A stretch of 64,000 nucleotides of DNA from Nanoarchaeota archaeon SCGC AAA011-G17 (lineage in GTDB: Archaea; Nanobdellota; Nanobdellia; SCGC-AAA011-G17), in the NCBI GenBank assembly GCA_000402515.1, contig AQRL01000035.1, forward strand, positions 39,140-103,139, given 5' to 3'. A program made the position numbers and the translations under genes. Below are positions 14,542 through 23,230 of this stretch, piece by piece; position 1 is the first letter of the stretch; every line of letters starts with the position of its first letter. The notes beneath the pieces were generated by a model. It saw only the letters and a program-made list of their open reading frames with translations. It was not told where the DNA came from and did no database searches.

Positions 14542-14709
14542 ATGACAGAATTATTGGTTGTAAGAAGCAAAATAAAAGAGTGCACAGATTTAAATGTTGC
14601 TGGAAACTTTGCAGATGCCTTAAGTGAAAAAGTAAGAGTTATGATTATGGATGCTGAGAAGAGAGCAAGAGGAAACGGAAGAAAAACATTAAAACCAGAA
14701 GATTTGTAA
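14542..14709 (+). CDS. Short histone-fold protein (DUF1931-like)
   Basis: A 55-residue protein. The segment LNVAGNFADALSEKVRVMIMDAEKRA matches the central histone helix, and RGNGRKTLKPEDL matches the loop and start of the third helix (R-K-T-x-x-P-x-D-L). Canonical archaeal histones run about 67 residues and finish helix 3. This one stops at the E-D-L point, as I recall for the DUF1931 group. GAGGTG six bases before the ATG marks the start, and a poly-T tract follows the stop. It may bind DNA or pair with a longer histone not present here. Confidence 0.85.
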   Translation: MTELLVVRSKIKECTDLNVAGNFADALSEKVRVMIMDAEKRARGNGRKTLKPEDL

Positions 14710-14730
14710 ATTTTTTCTATTTCTTTTTTT
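14710..14730 (+). terminator. Poly-T terminator after histone-like gene
   Basis: T6 at 14711-14716 and a further T run to 14730 begin two bases after the stop codon, in the short gap before the convergent gene ending at 14729. Confidence 0.45.
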
Positions 14731-15166
14731 ATCCAATATACCCTTTAGCCTTATCTACATGGGGATTTAGTGTTGGCATTGGCAAGTGAGGAGGCAAATT
14801 AACATCCTGAGAAAGATTCAATGCCTTAATATTACATTTTATCAAGGCTGTATTGAGCAATTGCGCCTTTAATGTTAATTCTATTTTTTTATCCTTTTTC
14901 CATCCATTTGCTATCTCCTTTATTTTAGCAGGAGTATCCAGATATAATAAGTGACCTTGTAATATTGTTGAACCGACGTCGGGATCATAGAACACACTAT
15001 ATTCAAAGGAAAGTTTTAGAACGTCTTGTTTTTTATCCTGACTTAAAGAAATTTCGTCTATAGATATATCCTTAACTTCGATATTATTTCTAACTTTAAT
15101 TCCCTTTTCTATTTTTCCTGTTCTCTCAACAGAAAACTTATCAAAATTAAAACCTACAACTGGCAT
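14729..15166 (-). CDS. Conserved-looking hypothetical protein, 145 residues
   Basis: Begins MPVVGFNFDKFSVERTGKI and contains alternating strand-rich segments (VLKLSFEYSVFYDP, HLLYLDTPAKIKEIANGW, IELTLKAQLLNTALIKC), ending in a Pro-rich tail (PPHLPMPTLNP). The look is of a SecB-like beta sheet with paired helices, but I am not certain and the family was not recognised. It lies downstream of argS on the same strand with a 45-base gap. Soluble, with no signal peptide. Confidence 0.7.
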   Translation of the reverse strand: MPVVGFNFDKFSVERTGKIEKGIKVRNNIEVKDISIDEISLSQDKKQDVLKLSFEYSVFYDPDVGSTILQGHLLYLDTPAKIKEIANGWKKDKKIELTLKAQLLNTALIKCNIKALNLSQDVNLPPHLPMPTLNPHVDKAKGYIG

Positions 15167-15210
15167 GAATATTAGGTCTTGGGATAGTTTTTAAAGATTT
15201 TGGTTCTGAA

Positions 15211-16863
15211 TCACATCTCTTCTGGAGCCGTTATTGCCAAGAGATTTAACCCATTGCTTAGAACTTGTTTGGTTGCCTGCAGCAAGGATAAACGCGCCTG
15301 TTTTATCTTTTCCGGGGCTTGTAATACCTTGTGTTTATGATAGAATTCATTGGATAAATGGGATAGTTCGAGGAGATAATTTGCTATTAAATATGGTTTG
15401 TATTCTTCTGCTGCTTTCTTTATTACAGAAGGGAATAAGGACAGCTTTGTGATTAAATTAAACTCTTCTGACTGTTCTAATGCCTTGTAGTTTACATTCT
15501 TTGGTTTTTCTTTTCTTAAGATTGAAGAGATTCTTGCATAGGTATACTGAATATATGGGCCTGTATCTCCCTCAAATTCCAAAGCTTTGTCTGGTGAAAA
15601 AATAATAACTTTTTCTGGTCCTTGTTTTAGAATATCAAACTTAATTGCCGAGGAGAAGATTGCCTGAACTGCTTTTTGTTTCTTCTCTGAAGACCAGGAT
15701 TTATGGCGCTTTTTTACCTCTGATTCTAGTTTTGATAATAACTCTTTTTTAATCTCTGAATAGGTTATTATCTTCCCCTTTCTAGAGGCCATTCTCCCTT
15801 CTGGCAGCATTACTAATTCATAAGACAAATGATAGCATTTTTTTGCCTGTTTAAACCCGTATAATTCCAAAATCTTGAATAGCTGCTGGAAATGTAATTT
15901 TTGTTCTGAACCTGTAATATAAATTAATTTATCCAGTTTATAGCTGTTTAAACGATCTATTGCCATTGCAATATCTTTTGTTATGTATAAAGAGGTAGAA
16001 TCACTCTTAAGGACCAGGGCCTTGTAAAGGTTATATCCCTCTAAATTAATTATAATTGCCCCTTCACTATGCTCTGCTATCTTTTTCTTTAGCAATTCTG
16101 AAACAATTAATTTACCTTTGTTAATATAATCTGAATCAAAATAAGTTTTATCAAATTTCACGTCGAGATCTTTATAGATTTTATTAAAATAATCTAAGCT
16201 GTCTTTTACCCCCTGTTTCCATATCTTCAGATATTTTGGATCTTTTTCTTCTATCTTTTTATGAATCTCCTGCTCTATGCCTGAATCCCCTAATTTTTCT
16301 GATGCTAAGGAATAAACATAACCAAGCCATTCTCCTCTATCTTTTGTTGGTTTTTCTTTTAGATGCTCTAGACCCCAGATACATTTGGATACATGGGTTC
16401 CTGTATCATTCAGATAGTTTACTGGAATCACCTTATATCCCTGAAATTTAAGAATTCTAACTAAACTTTCTCCCAAAACAGTATTTCTTAAGTGACCTAT
16501 GTGAAAGGCCTTGAAGGGATTAGGGCCTGAGAATTCAACCATTATTTTTTCTTTATTTAGTGATGAGCCATATTTGTCTTTTTTCTTTAGAATTTCCTGG
16601 ATTGTTTGCTTTGTCAGCTCTGCCTTATTTATGTAAAAATTCAGATAAGGTCCTTGCGCCTGAATTGATTGTATAAACCCCTGCGGTTTTATTTTTAGCT
16701 CTAGATAATTTGCTATCTCATGTGGCGGCTTTTTGAATAGTTTTGATAGCTGAAAGCAAGGCAAGGCATAGTCTCCAAGTTCTGGATTTGGAGGAATTTC
16801 TAGTTTCAGGTCCTGCTTTGTCTCTTTTTTTAGAAGTTTTAGGATTTCTTTTTCAAAGTCCAT
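15211..16863 (-). CDS. argS: Arginyl-tRNA synthetase
   Basis: A 550-residue class I synthetase that charges tRNA-Arg. It has the Arg-specific N-terminal domain (residues 1-75), the catalytic fold with H-I-G-H-L (FKAFHIGHLRNTVLGESL), a KMSKS-region variant near MASRKGKIITYSE and a DALR-type anticodon domain (YIQYTYARISSILRKE, then ALEQSEEFNLI). The ATG at 16863 is chosen because a TATA box (ATTTATATAC) lies about 25 bases upstream. An in-frame start at 16908 would sit before the promoter. The gene stands alone. Confidence 0.97.
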   Translation of the reverse strand: MDFEKEILKLLKKETKQDLKLEIPPNPELGDYALPCFQLSKLFKKPPHEIANYLELKIKPQGFIQSIQAQGPYLNFYINKAELTKQTIQEILKKKDKYGSSLNKEKIMVEFSGPNPFKAFHIGHLRNTVLGESLVRILKFQGYKVIPVNYLNDTGTHVSKCIWGLEHLKEKPTKDRGEWLGYVYSLASEKLGDSGIEQEIHKKIEEKDPKYLKIWKQGVKDSLDYFNKIYKDLDVKFDKTYFDSDYINKGKLIVSELLKKKIAEHSEGAIIINLEGYNLYKALVLKSDSTSLYITKDIAMAIDRLNSYKLDKLIYITGSEQKLHFQQLFKILELYGFKQAKKCYHLSYELVMLPEGRMASRKGKIITYSEIKKELLSKLESEVKKRHKSWSSEKKQKAVQAIFSSAIKFDILKQGPEKVIIFSPDKALEFEGDTGPYIQYTYARISSILRKEKPKNVNYKALEQSEEFNLITKLSLFPSVIKKAAEEYKPYLIANYLLELSHLSNEFYHKHKVLQAPEKIKQARLSLLQATKQVLSNGLNLLAITAPEEM

Positions 16864-16968
16864 TTGCAAAAAAAAGCTTAATTTGTATATAAATCTTGGG
16901 ATTGTCAACCCATTATTTTAAACGGATGATAGGAATTCTTATATAGTATTTTGCATTTTAAGACCTTG

Positions 16969-17229
16969 ATGAGCCTAATCTCTGATAATAAAAAAGAGAA
17001 GATAAGAATGGATATATTAAGATTTCTTTATGATGAATATCCTAAAATGCTTTATACCTATGAGGTTGCGGATGCACTTACAAGGAATGATGAGTTTATT
17101 TTGGGTTTATTAATAGAACTGAGAGATAAAAAAGCAGTACATTGGATTGAAGAGACTAAAGGAGGAAAGATTAAGAGGAAATGGGGAATGAATGAACTGA
17201 TATTCAAAACCTATAAGGAATTACTTTAA
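16969..17229 (+). CDS. Small winged-helix protein
   Basis: An 86-residue protein with a winged-helix fold: [24 protein letters not shown] (first helices), [20 protein letters not shown] (recognition helix) and a basic wing [11 protein letters not shown]. Start ATG at 16969 is preferred to a TTG at 16951 because a TATA block (TTATATAGTA) lies about 25 bases before it. It converges on lonB with a nine-base overlap. Probably a local transcription regulator. Confidence 0.75.
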   Translation: MSLISDNKKEKIRMDILRFLYDEYPKMLYTYEVADALTRNDEFILGLLIELRDKKAVHWIEETKGGKIKRKWGMNELIFKTYKELL

Positions 17230-18576
17230 TAACTTTTTAAGAACCAATTCGTGCCCTTTCCAGACCAGAGCTTCTTTTAGAACATCCTGGATTGTTGATG
17301 CGGGAATAATTTTTATCTTTTCCTGATTTTCTTTGGATAATTTAACATCTTGAATATTTGATTGGGGGATTATAACCCTTGATATACCTGCTTCAATTGC
17401 TGCTTCTATTTTTGGAGTAACGCCCCCTACTGCCAATACCTCCCCCCTTATTGATAATGAACCAGTCATTGCTGTGTCTTGTCTTATTGGAATTCCTTTG
17501 AATGCTGAAATGATTGCTGTTGCTACTGCTATTGAAGCTGAATCTCCTTCTACCCCCTCTGAGGCGGTTTGCAAAAACTGAATAAAAATATCATGTTTAA
17601 CATCCTCGCCAAAATGTTTTAAAATAATTGCTGAAACATTCTTTACTGCTTCCTTTGCAATTATCCCAAGCTTTCCTGTTGCTACAAATTCTGATTTTTT
17701 TCCGCCGGGGGTTACTTCTGATTCTATTGGCAAGACAATTCCGGAGAATGCAAAACCATCCCCTATAACTGCCAGACCATTAACTCTCCCTACTCTTTGT
17801 CCTTTTGTTATTATTATATCATATTTTTTCTTGTCTTCTATATACCTGTCTGCCATTTGCTGCTCTAGTGTTCTTGCGAGTTTTTTTGCTTCAATTATCT
17901 GTTTTCTATCTACTACATTTAATCCCTGTTCTTTTGCTAAATCCCCTGCTGCTCTTATTAATCCGCCAAGCTCTCTTAATCTTAATGTTAATTTCTCGGA
18001 TGTATTTGCCCTTCTTTTTGCCTCATTTATTATTTCCTGAACAGCTTCATGAGTAAATGGGGGTATTTTTTTGTCCTTTGCTATTTCCTGTGCTACAAAC
18101 AAGGTCAATTTATTCCTGTTTTCCTGCGTATCATCTATCTCTGAATTCATATAAATTTCATAACCATAACCCCTTATTCTTGATCTTAATGCAGGATGCA
18201 TTCTTTTTATTGTCTCAACGTTTCCTGCTGCTACTAAAATAAAGTCTGTTGGAACTGGTTCTGACATTGTTGTTGAGCCAGATGAACGTTCGGATTGCCC
18301 CTTAATCGGATATTTTTTTTCCTGCATTGCTGTTAAAAGTTCTTGTTGTGATTCTGTTGTTAGTGTTGCAACCTCATCCATAAATAAAACTCCCCCACTT
18401 GACTTGTGAATCATCCCTGGTATTAGTCTCTCATAGGCAGGAGTACCCAGACCCCCTGAATTCTTCACTAGAATTCCATTTACTATTAGATTGCCTGACT
18501 TTGTAGTTAAATTATACAAATAACCCCTGTAAGACACTTTTTCTATTTTCTTTATTTTTTCTGTTTTTAGTTCCAT
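17221..18576 (-). CDS. lonB: LonB protease C-terminal part preceded by a C-terminal split-intein half
   Basis: A 451-residue protein. Residues 1-39 are a C-intein (block [22 protein letters not shown], then I-L-V-K-N). From Ser40 the LonB sequence resumes ([12 protein letters not shown]) with Walker B GGVLFMDE, an arginine-finger region ([10 protein letters not shown]) and the Lon protease domain with Ser346 (EGDSAS) and Lys389 ([10 protein letters not shown]). It lacks Walker A, which is in the upstream gene. Start codon 18576 lies 45 bases after the upstream stop, in the same frame, with a weak GGA ribosome site. Trans-splicing with the product of 18619-19596 would rebuild a 617-residue protease. 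Confidence 0.93.
   Translation of the reverse strand: MELKTEKIKKIEKVSYRGYLYNLTTKSGNLIVNGILVKNSGGLGTPAYERLIPGMIHKSSGGVLFMDEVATLTTESQQELLTAMQEKKYPIKGQSERSSGSTTMSEPVPTDFILVAAGNVETIKRMHPALRSRIRGYGYEIYMNSEIDDTQENRNKLTLFVAQEIAKDKKIPPFTHEAVQEIINEAKRRANTSEKLTLRLRELGGLIRAAGDLAKEQGLNVVDRKQIIEAKKLARTLEQQMADRYIEDKKKYDIIITKGQRVGRVNGLAVIGDGFAFSGIVLPIESEVTPGGKKSEFVATGKLGIIAKEAVKNVSAIILKHFGEDVKHDIFIQFLQTASEGVEGDSASIAVATAIISAFKGIPIRQDTAMTGSLSIRGEVLAVGGVTPKIEAAIEAGISRVIIPQSNIQDVKLSKENQEKIKIIPASTIQDVLKEALVWKGHELVLKKLLK
18460..18576 (-). other. C-terminal split-intein half (39 residues) in lonB
   Basis: Residues 1-39 of the downstream lonB gene. Blocks F and G end in Asn39 followed by Ser40 as the +1 residue. 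The penultimate residue is Lys where His is usual. At 39 residues it is near the length of the well-known DnaE C-intein. Confidence 0.85.
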
Positions 18577-18618
18577 TTTTCCAATGATTGTTGTGTTAGG
18601 ATGAAATTTAATATATTA

Positions 18619-19596
18619 TTATTTTACAAAAACTTCTTCCCCTTTTTTTAGTTTTGAGGCTTCTGTATACTGCTTTTTTCCTTTGTTATTAACTGCTATT
18701 TTGTGCTCTGGTGTAACTAACAACGTTTTCCCTGACTCTGTTGTTATTTTATATAGATAGGGTTTGTCTGATTTGTATTTATTAACTGAAAGTACTTCTA
18801 CAGGCTGGATTTTCCCATTCTTTTCTGCTAATATGTATAATTCATCTTTTTTAAGATATACTGCTATGTATCCCTTTTTCTTAATTAATTCTTTTTCGTG
18901 CTTTTTTAGTATTTTATTTACTTCTGTTGAAATATTTACTTTTTTTCCATTTTTTATGAGTTTATTGTTACCACTAAATGATTGTAACGGGTCATGAAGT
19001 ACATCACCAAGCAATGCCCCTATTCTCGCCCCTGTTGCATCTAAGAAGGGTGCCTTTGACTGCTTAGAGTTATCAATTAGTAATTTTGGTATTTGTATTT
19101 TTGAAAAATTTATTCTTTTTCCAATATTAATAAATAAAATAAATCCTGCTAAGAATATCATTGAGCCTATCAGTGATGCTGCGGCCATTATATCTCCATA
19201 TTGCTTTCTTACTATCCATGGGGTAATTAGAGAGATTATTAACAAAACAAAGAAAAGTATATTCTGGTTTTTTGTTGAAGCAACTGCCTGAATTTTTAGT
19301 TTATCTACTATTTCCTTTCCTTTTCCCTTTGCAACTGTTTTTATTAATGGGGTGTTATCATCAATGGGATTTGGATAAGACAAAATATCTTGTAATTTTT
19401 CTTCTGGCAATAATTCTGCAAGACCCTGAGCAAGCATACTCTTACCTGTTCCCGGATCTCCAATAAGAAGGATGTTTCTTCTTTGTTTGGCTGCTTTCTT
19501 GATTAAATTTACTGCTTCATTCTGACCTATAATCTGGTCTACTAATTTCTCCGGTATTTTAAGTTCCTTAGTTGTTTTAAATTTTAGATTGGTCAT
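18619..19596 (-). CDS. lonB: LonB protease N-terminal part fused to an N-terminal split-intein half
   Basis: A 325-residue protein. Residues 1-205 are the LonB AAA+ start with Walker A (LLIGDPGTGKSML, 43-55) and two membrane helices (112-130 and 135-158) that place LonB in the cell membrane. After H-D-P-L-Q205 the native continuation (SGGLG) is replaced by an intein beginning Ser206 and running to Lys325, with block A (SFSGNNKLIKNGKKV), repeated VEVLSVNKYK, and block B TLLVTPEHKI. Two tandem TAA stops end it. A TATA block lies about 25 bases upstream. It cannot work without the downstream gene. Confidence 0.93.
   Translation of the reverse strand: MTNLKFKTTKELKIPEKLVDQIIGQNEAVNLIKKAAKQRRNILLIGDPGTGKSMLAQGLAELLPEEKLQDILSYPNPIDDNTPLIKTVAKGKGKEIVDKLKIQAVASTKNQNILFFVLLIISLITPWIVRKQYGDIMAAASLIGSMIFLAGFILFINIGKRINFSKIQIPKLLIDNSKQSKAPFLDATGARIGALLGDVLHDPLQSFSGNNKLIKNGKKVNISTEVNKILKKHEKELIKKKGYIAVYLKKDELYILAEKNGKIQPVEVLSVNKYKSDKPYLYKITTESGKTLLVTPEHKIAVNNKGKKQYTEASKLKKGEEVFVK
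18622..18981 (-). other. N-terminal split-intein half (120 residues) in lonB
   Basis: Residues 206-325 of the upstream lonB gene, from nucleophile Ser206 through block B with the T-P-E-H signature to the end of the KKGEEVFVK strand. The break between blocks B and F is the site where full inteins hold an endonuclease and where cyanobacterial DnaE inteins are split. Confidence 0.85.
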
Positions 19597-19625
19597 AATA
19601 AGAAAATAGTAAGATAAAAAAGCTT

Positions 19626-19889
19626 TTAAATTATATCTTCTTCGGCAACTACTACAAAGTCACCTACTGCCATAACAGAACTAAAAGGTATTAGTAATTC
19701 TCCATTTGGTGTTCTTTCCAACTCAAGTCCCTCTGTGTACCCTGTTGGGTTTCTAAGAACTATTTGAAGTAGTTCACCTGTTCTTGTTTCAAATGTTATA
19801 TCGGCAACTTCACCAAATCTTTTTCCTGTTTTGCTTACAACAATCTTACCCATTAGTTGTCTAGAATACTTTTTTTCGTCTTCTGCCAT
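19626..19889 (-). CDS. PRC-barrel domain protein
   Basis: An 87-residue protein made of one PRC barrel (RQLMGKIVVSKTGKRFGEVADITFE, IPFSSVMAVGDFVVV). PRC-barrel proteins in archaea act in RNA processing contexts and as the core of CdvA-type division proteins. The exact role here is unknown. It lies just upstream of lonB, 29 bases away, and could be cotranscribed, though lonB has its own TATA box. A second, longer PRC-barrel protein lies at 42256. Confidence 0.85.
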   Translation of the reverse strand: MAEDEKKYSRQLMGKIVVSKTGKRFGEVADITFETRTGELLQIVLRNPTGYTEGLELERTPNGELLIPFSSVMAVGDFVVVAEEDII

Positions 19890-20375
19890 GACTTGTGTAG
19901 AATGTTAGGTTATTTATATACTTTTCTTTTATTTAATGCAGATTTTTGAGTTTATGTTGGATATACCCACACACCTATATTTCGTATGGAGTAATGGAGA
20001 TTATTATTTCTTATGAATAACTTTTATTTATTATTTATTAATTAGTTTCTTTTTTAGTTAATAAGCAAATGGTTAATTTCGATGATTTTGGGGTATGATA
20101 AAATGATAGTAGAAGGCTTGTATTAACTTATCTCTATTTCCCATTATAAATTTTTCTATGTTATATTATATTATATACTATTATATATATTTTGTATTAT
20201 ACTTTTTAGAGTGTTATAACTAAAAAGTTCTATGAGAAACATAGGTGTTCTTGATGAGTGATTATAACTGAAAAGATGGCTAAGTTTCAGCAATACAATC
20301 TCCATAGGCAATGATGGTGTGGGTGTTATTTCCTTTAAAGAAAATTCTTAAAAGCAAGCAGATGATTTTAGTTAT
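19890..20375. other. Gene-free AT-rich region before orc1, candidate replication origin
   Basis: No gene in 486 bases. Features: an A/T-only tract around 20160-20205 that could serve as the unwinding element, two copies of TATAACTnAAAAG at 20215-20227 and 20263-20275, and TTCTATGAGAAAC at 20228-20240, which resembles the core of archaeal origin recognition boxes (9 of 13 positions against TTCCAGTGGAAAC). In Thermococcales the origin lies directly before cdc6 and the polD genes, the same order as here. A TATA box for orc1 is at about 20344-20354. Confidence 0.5.
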
Positions 20376-21581
20376 ATGGTTAAGGTAGATTTAAACAATT
20401 TTTTTAAGGATTATCTCGATAAGAAACCCTTAATTCTAAATAAAAGATCATTACAAAATAATTATACCCCAAGTGAGATTCCCCATAGGGATGAACAGAT
20501 AAAGCAAATTGCTGGGATTCTTGCACCTAGTCTGAGAATGGAAAAACCATCTAATCTATTCATTTACGGAAAAACGGGAACGGGCAAGACAGTTGTTACA
20601 AAATATGTCACTGAACAAATAATCAGCGCAAGCAAGGAAAAAAAGATACCACTAAAGGTATTTTACTTAAATTGCAAGATGAAAAGAGTTGCTGATACTG
20701 AGTATAGAATAATTTCTCAATTGGCAAAGGCCTTTGGTGAAGAGGTTCCTGCCACTGGTTTGCCAACAGATGAGGTTTATAGACTATTTTTAGATGCAAT
20801 AGATAAGGAAAAACAGCTATTAATCTTAATTTTAGATGAAATTGATCAATTAGTCAAGAAAGCAGGCGATGAAATTCTTTATAATTTAACAAGATTAAGC
20901 TCTGAATTAAAAAATGTTGAGATTTGTATAATTGGAATAAGTAATGATTTATTATTCACAGAGAATATAGATCCTAGAGTAAAAAGTTCTTTAAGTGAAG
21001 AGGAATTGGTGTTTCCTCCATATAATGCCTTGCAATTACAGGATATTTTGAGAACAAGGGCAAATTTGGCATTTAGGCCAAATGTTTTGGCAGATGGTGT
21101 TATTGAAAAATGTGCGGCTTATGCTGCTAGAGAGCATGGGGATGCAAGAAGGGCCTTAGAATTGTTGAGAGTAGCTGGTGAATTAGCTGAAAGAAAGAAC
21201 GAGGATAAAGTAGTTTTAGACCACTTGGATGAAGCAGAAGAGAAAATTGAGAAAGATAGAGTACTTGATGTTATTAATACACAGCCCAAACAATTCCAAA
21301 TTACTTTACATTCTATTCTATCTTTGGATTTAGAGAATGAAAGTATTTTTACCGGAGATTTATATGATGTTTATAAAACTAATTGCTTAACAATGGGATT
21401 AAAACCATTGACACAGAGAAGAGTTTCTGATATTATAGCTGAATTAGATATGTTAGGAATTATTCATGCAAAGGTAATTTCCAAGGGAAGATATGGCAGA
21501 ACCAGACAAATTTCCGTGGCAATCCCCCCCTCAACAATTCCAAATATAAAAAACAGTTTGAAAGAAAATTTAGGTTTATGA
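20376..21581 (+). CDS. orc1/cdc6: Orc1/Cdc6 replication initiator
   Basis: A 401-residue AAA+ initiator that binds the origin and loads the MCM helicase. Walker A GKTGTGKT (65-72), Walker B LILDEID (151-157), sensor 1 (CIIGISND), sensor 2 (HGDARRALELLR) and a C-terminal winged helix (LGIIHAKVISKGRYGRTRQIS) are all present. TATA lies about 25 bases before the ATG. It overlaps the DP1 gene by four bases (ATGA), so initiator and polymerase subunits are translationally coupled. Confidence 0.97.
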   Translation: MVKVDLNNFFKDYLDKKPLILNKRSLQNNYTPSEIPHRDEQIKQIAGILAPSLRMEKPSNLFIYGKTGTGKTVVTKYVTEQIISASKEKKIPLKVFYLNCKMKRVADTEYRIISQLAKAFGEEVPATGLPTDEVYRLFLDAIDKEKQLLILILDEIDQLVKKAGDEILYNLTRLSSELKNVEICIIGISNDLLFTENIDPRVKSSLSEEELVFPPYNALQLQDILRTRANLAFRPNVLADGVIEKCAAYAAREHGDARRALELLRVAGELAERKNEDKVVLDHLDEAEEKIEKDRVLDVINTQPKQFQITLHSILSLDLENESIFTGDLYDVYKTNCLTMGLKPLTQRRVSDIIAELDMLGIIHAKVISKGRYGRTRQISVAIPPSTIPNIKNSLKENLGL

Positions 21582-23230
21582 ACGAGAACATCAGTTATTT
21601 TTTGAAAAGGGGTTTTTTGGTATCTCCTGATTTTTTAGATAAATTGAATTCTATTGATAAATCTGAATTTTTTAAATTAATAGAAGAAAAAATAAATAAT
21701 AAGGAGAATCTTATTTTATTAAACAATGATTTGAGCTCGAATATCTTTAGCGGGAACAAGTTAACTCTTAACTGGCTGGAATTTGATAATTCAAGAGTAC
21801 TTTTTGAAAAAAATAAAAATAGTGAATTGTATAAAACTTTTTTGGATATCTTGAGTTATGATTTAGATTCAAACAAAAAAGAAGAATTAAATCATTTATT
21901 AGAAGAAGTGAAAATAGATGAAAAAAATTTAGGATTAGCAGAAGAAAATGGCGATGAAAACAATGTTATTATCCTAAAATCTTATAATGATGAGTCTAAA
22001 AAGAGGGATATTCAGGATTTTGTTGCCTATTTTAAAAACAGATATGAATTTTTGAAGGAGGTATTATCAAACAGAAAAGAATTACAAAATGCGATTTCGA
22101 TTAAAAGATTGTTAGGCAGAGATAAGAATGAGAAAGGGGCTGTTTCTTTAGTAGGATTAATTTATGACAAAAATATTACAAAAAATGGAAATATAATATT
22201 AAAATTAGAGGATAAAACAAGCATAATACCCCTAATTATTACTAAAAATAACCCCGAGATTTTTAATTTAGCAAATAATCTGGTTTTAGATGAGGTTATA
22301 GGTATTAATGGCTTTTGTGGGGATAATGTTGTTTTTGTAAATAGTATTTTTTTCCCGGATGTTCCACTAACAAAAGAATTAAAGAAATGTAATGAAGAAG
22401 TTTATTGTGTTTTTACTTCCGACTTACATATTGGAAGTAAATTATTTTTAGAAGAGGATTTTAGCAGGTTTATAGATTGGTTGAATTGTAAGGATTGTAA
22501 TGATGAAGAAAAGAAGATTGTTGAGAAGATTAATTATCTTTTCATAGTGGGAGACCTTATTGACGGCATTGGCATCTATCCAGGGCAAGAAGAGGATTTG
22601 ATTATAAAAGACGTATATAAACAATATGAAAAATTTGTTTATTTTATAACTAAGATTCCAAAAAGAATAAAAATAATTATTTGCGGAGGAAATCATGATG
22701 CACTAAGAATTTCTGAACCCCAGCCAATATTAGAAAAAAATTATGTTGGGTCCTTATATGAAAAAGATAATATTTTTTTTGTTACAAACCCTTCATTAGT
22801 GAATATTCAATCTTCAAAGGATTTTTCTGGTTTTGATGTTTTGATGTATCATGGATATAGTTTCCCTTATTTTGCAGATCTTGTTGATGCTATAAGAATG
22901 GAAGGGGGGCAGAAGAGGGCCGATTTAATCATGAAATTTTTATTACAAAGAAGACATCTTGCTCCCACACATACTTCAAATTTATACATACCAGATGCCA
23001 ATCAAGACCCCTTACTTATTGATAAGATTCCTGATTTTTTTATCACAGGGCATATCCATAGAGTAAATAGTATCAATTACAGAAATATAACCGGACTGAA
23101 TTGTGGGTGTTGGGTTAGCCAGAGTGAAGAGCAGAAGAAGAGAGGATTGGTTCCAGACCCATCTAAGATTTTTTTGGTTAATTTACAAACTAGAGAGGTC
23201 AAAATAAGAGATTTTAGTAAAAATGAGTAA
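21578..23230 (+). CDS. DP1: DNA polymerase II (PolD) small subunit DP1
   Basis: A 550-residue subunit with the 3'-5' proofreading exonuclease of PolD. An N-terminal charged helical region (1-170) is followed by an OB fold (about 185-260) and the Mre11-like phosphoesterase with DLHIGS (282-287), GDLIDG (325-330), GGNHDA (370-375), MYHGYSF and FITGHIHR. All metal-binding motifs look intact, so proofreading should work. It overlaps orc1 by four bases and DP2 by eight. Confidence 0.96.
   Translation: MNENISYFLKRGFLVSPDFLDKLNSIDKSEFFKLIEEKINNKENLILLNNDLSSNIFSGNKLTLNWLEFDNSRVLFEKNKNSELYKTFLDILSYDLDSNKKEELNHLLEEVKIDEKNLGLAEENGDENNVIILKSYNDESKKRDIQDFVAYFKNRYEFLKEVLSNRKELQNAISIKRLLGRDKNEKGAVSLVGLIYDKNITKNGNIILKLEDKTSIIPLIITKNNPEIFNLANNLVLDEVIGINGFCGDNVVFVNSIFFPDVPLTKELKKCNEEVYCVFTSDLHIGSKLFLEEDFSRFIDWLNCKDCNDEEKKIVEKINYLFIVGDLIDGIGIYPGQEEDLIIKDVYKQYEKFVYFITKIPKRIKIIICGGNHDALRISEPQPILEKNYVGSLYEKDNIFFVTNPSLVNIQSSKDFSGFDVLMYHGYSFPYFADLVDAIRMEGGQKRADLIMKFLLQRRHLAPTHTSNLYIPDANQDPLLIDKIPDFFITGHIHRVNSINYRNITGLNCGCWVSQSEEQKKRGLVPDPSKIFLVNLQTREVKIRDFSKNE

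Noticed and set aside
16864-16908. Longer argS start adding 15 residues
   Set aside because: The TATA box lies inside this stretch, and the added hydrophobic residues do not fit the N-terminal domain of ArgRS.
18577-18621. LonB made by stop-codon read-through
   Set aside because: Two consecutive TAA codons and a separate in-frame ATG favour two polypeptides; the intein ends on both sides make trans-splicing the simpler explanation.
22448-22696. Antisense frames within DP1, DP2, ATPase and other genes
   Set aside because: They are shadows of strongly conserved proteins on the opposite strand, with no start signals.
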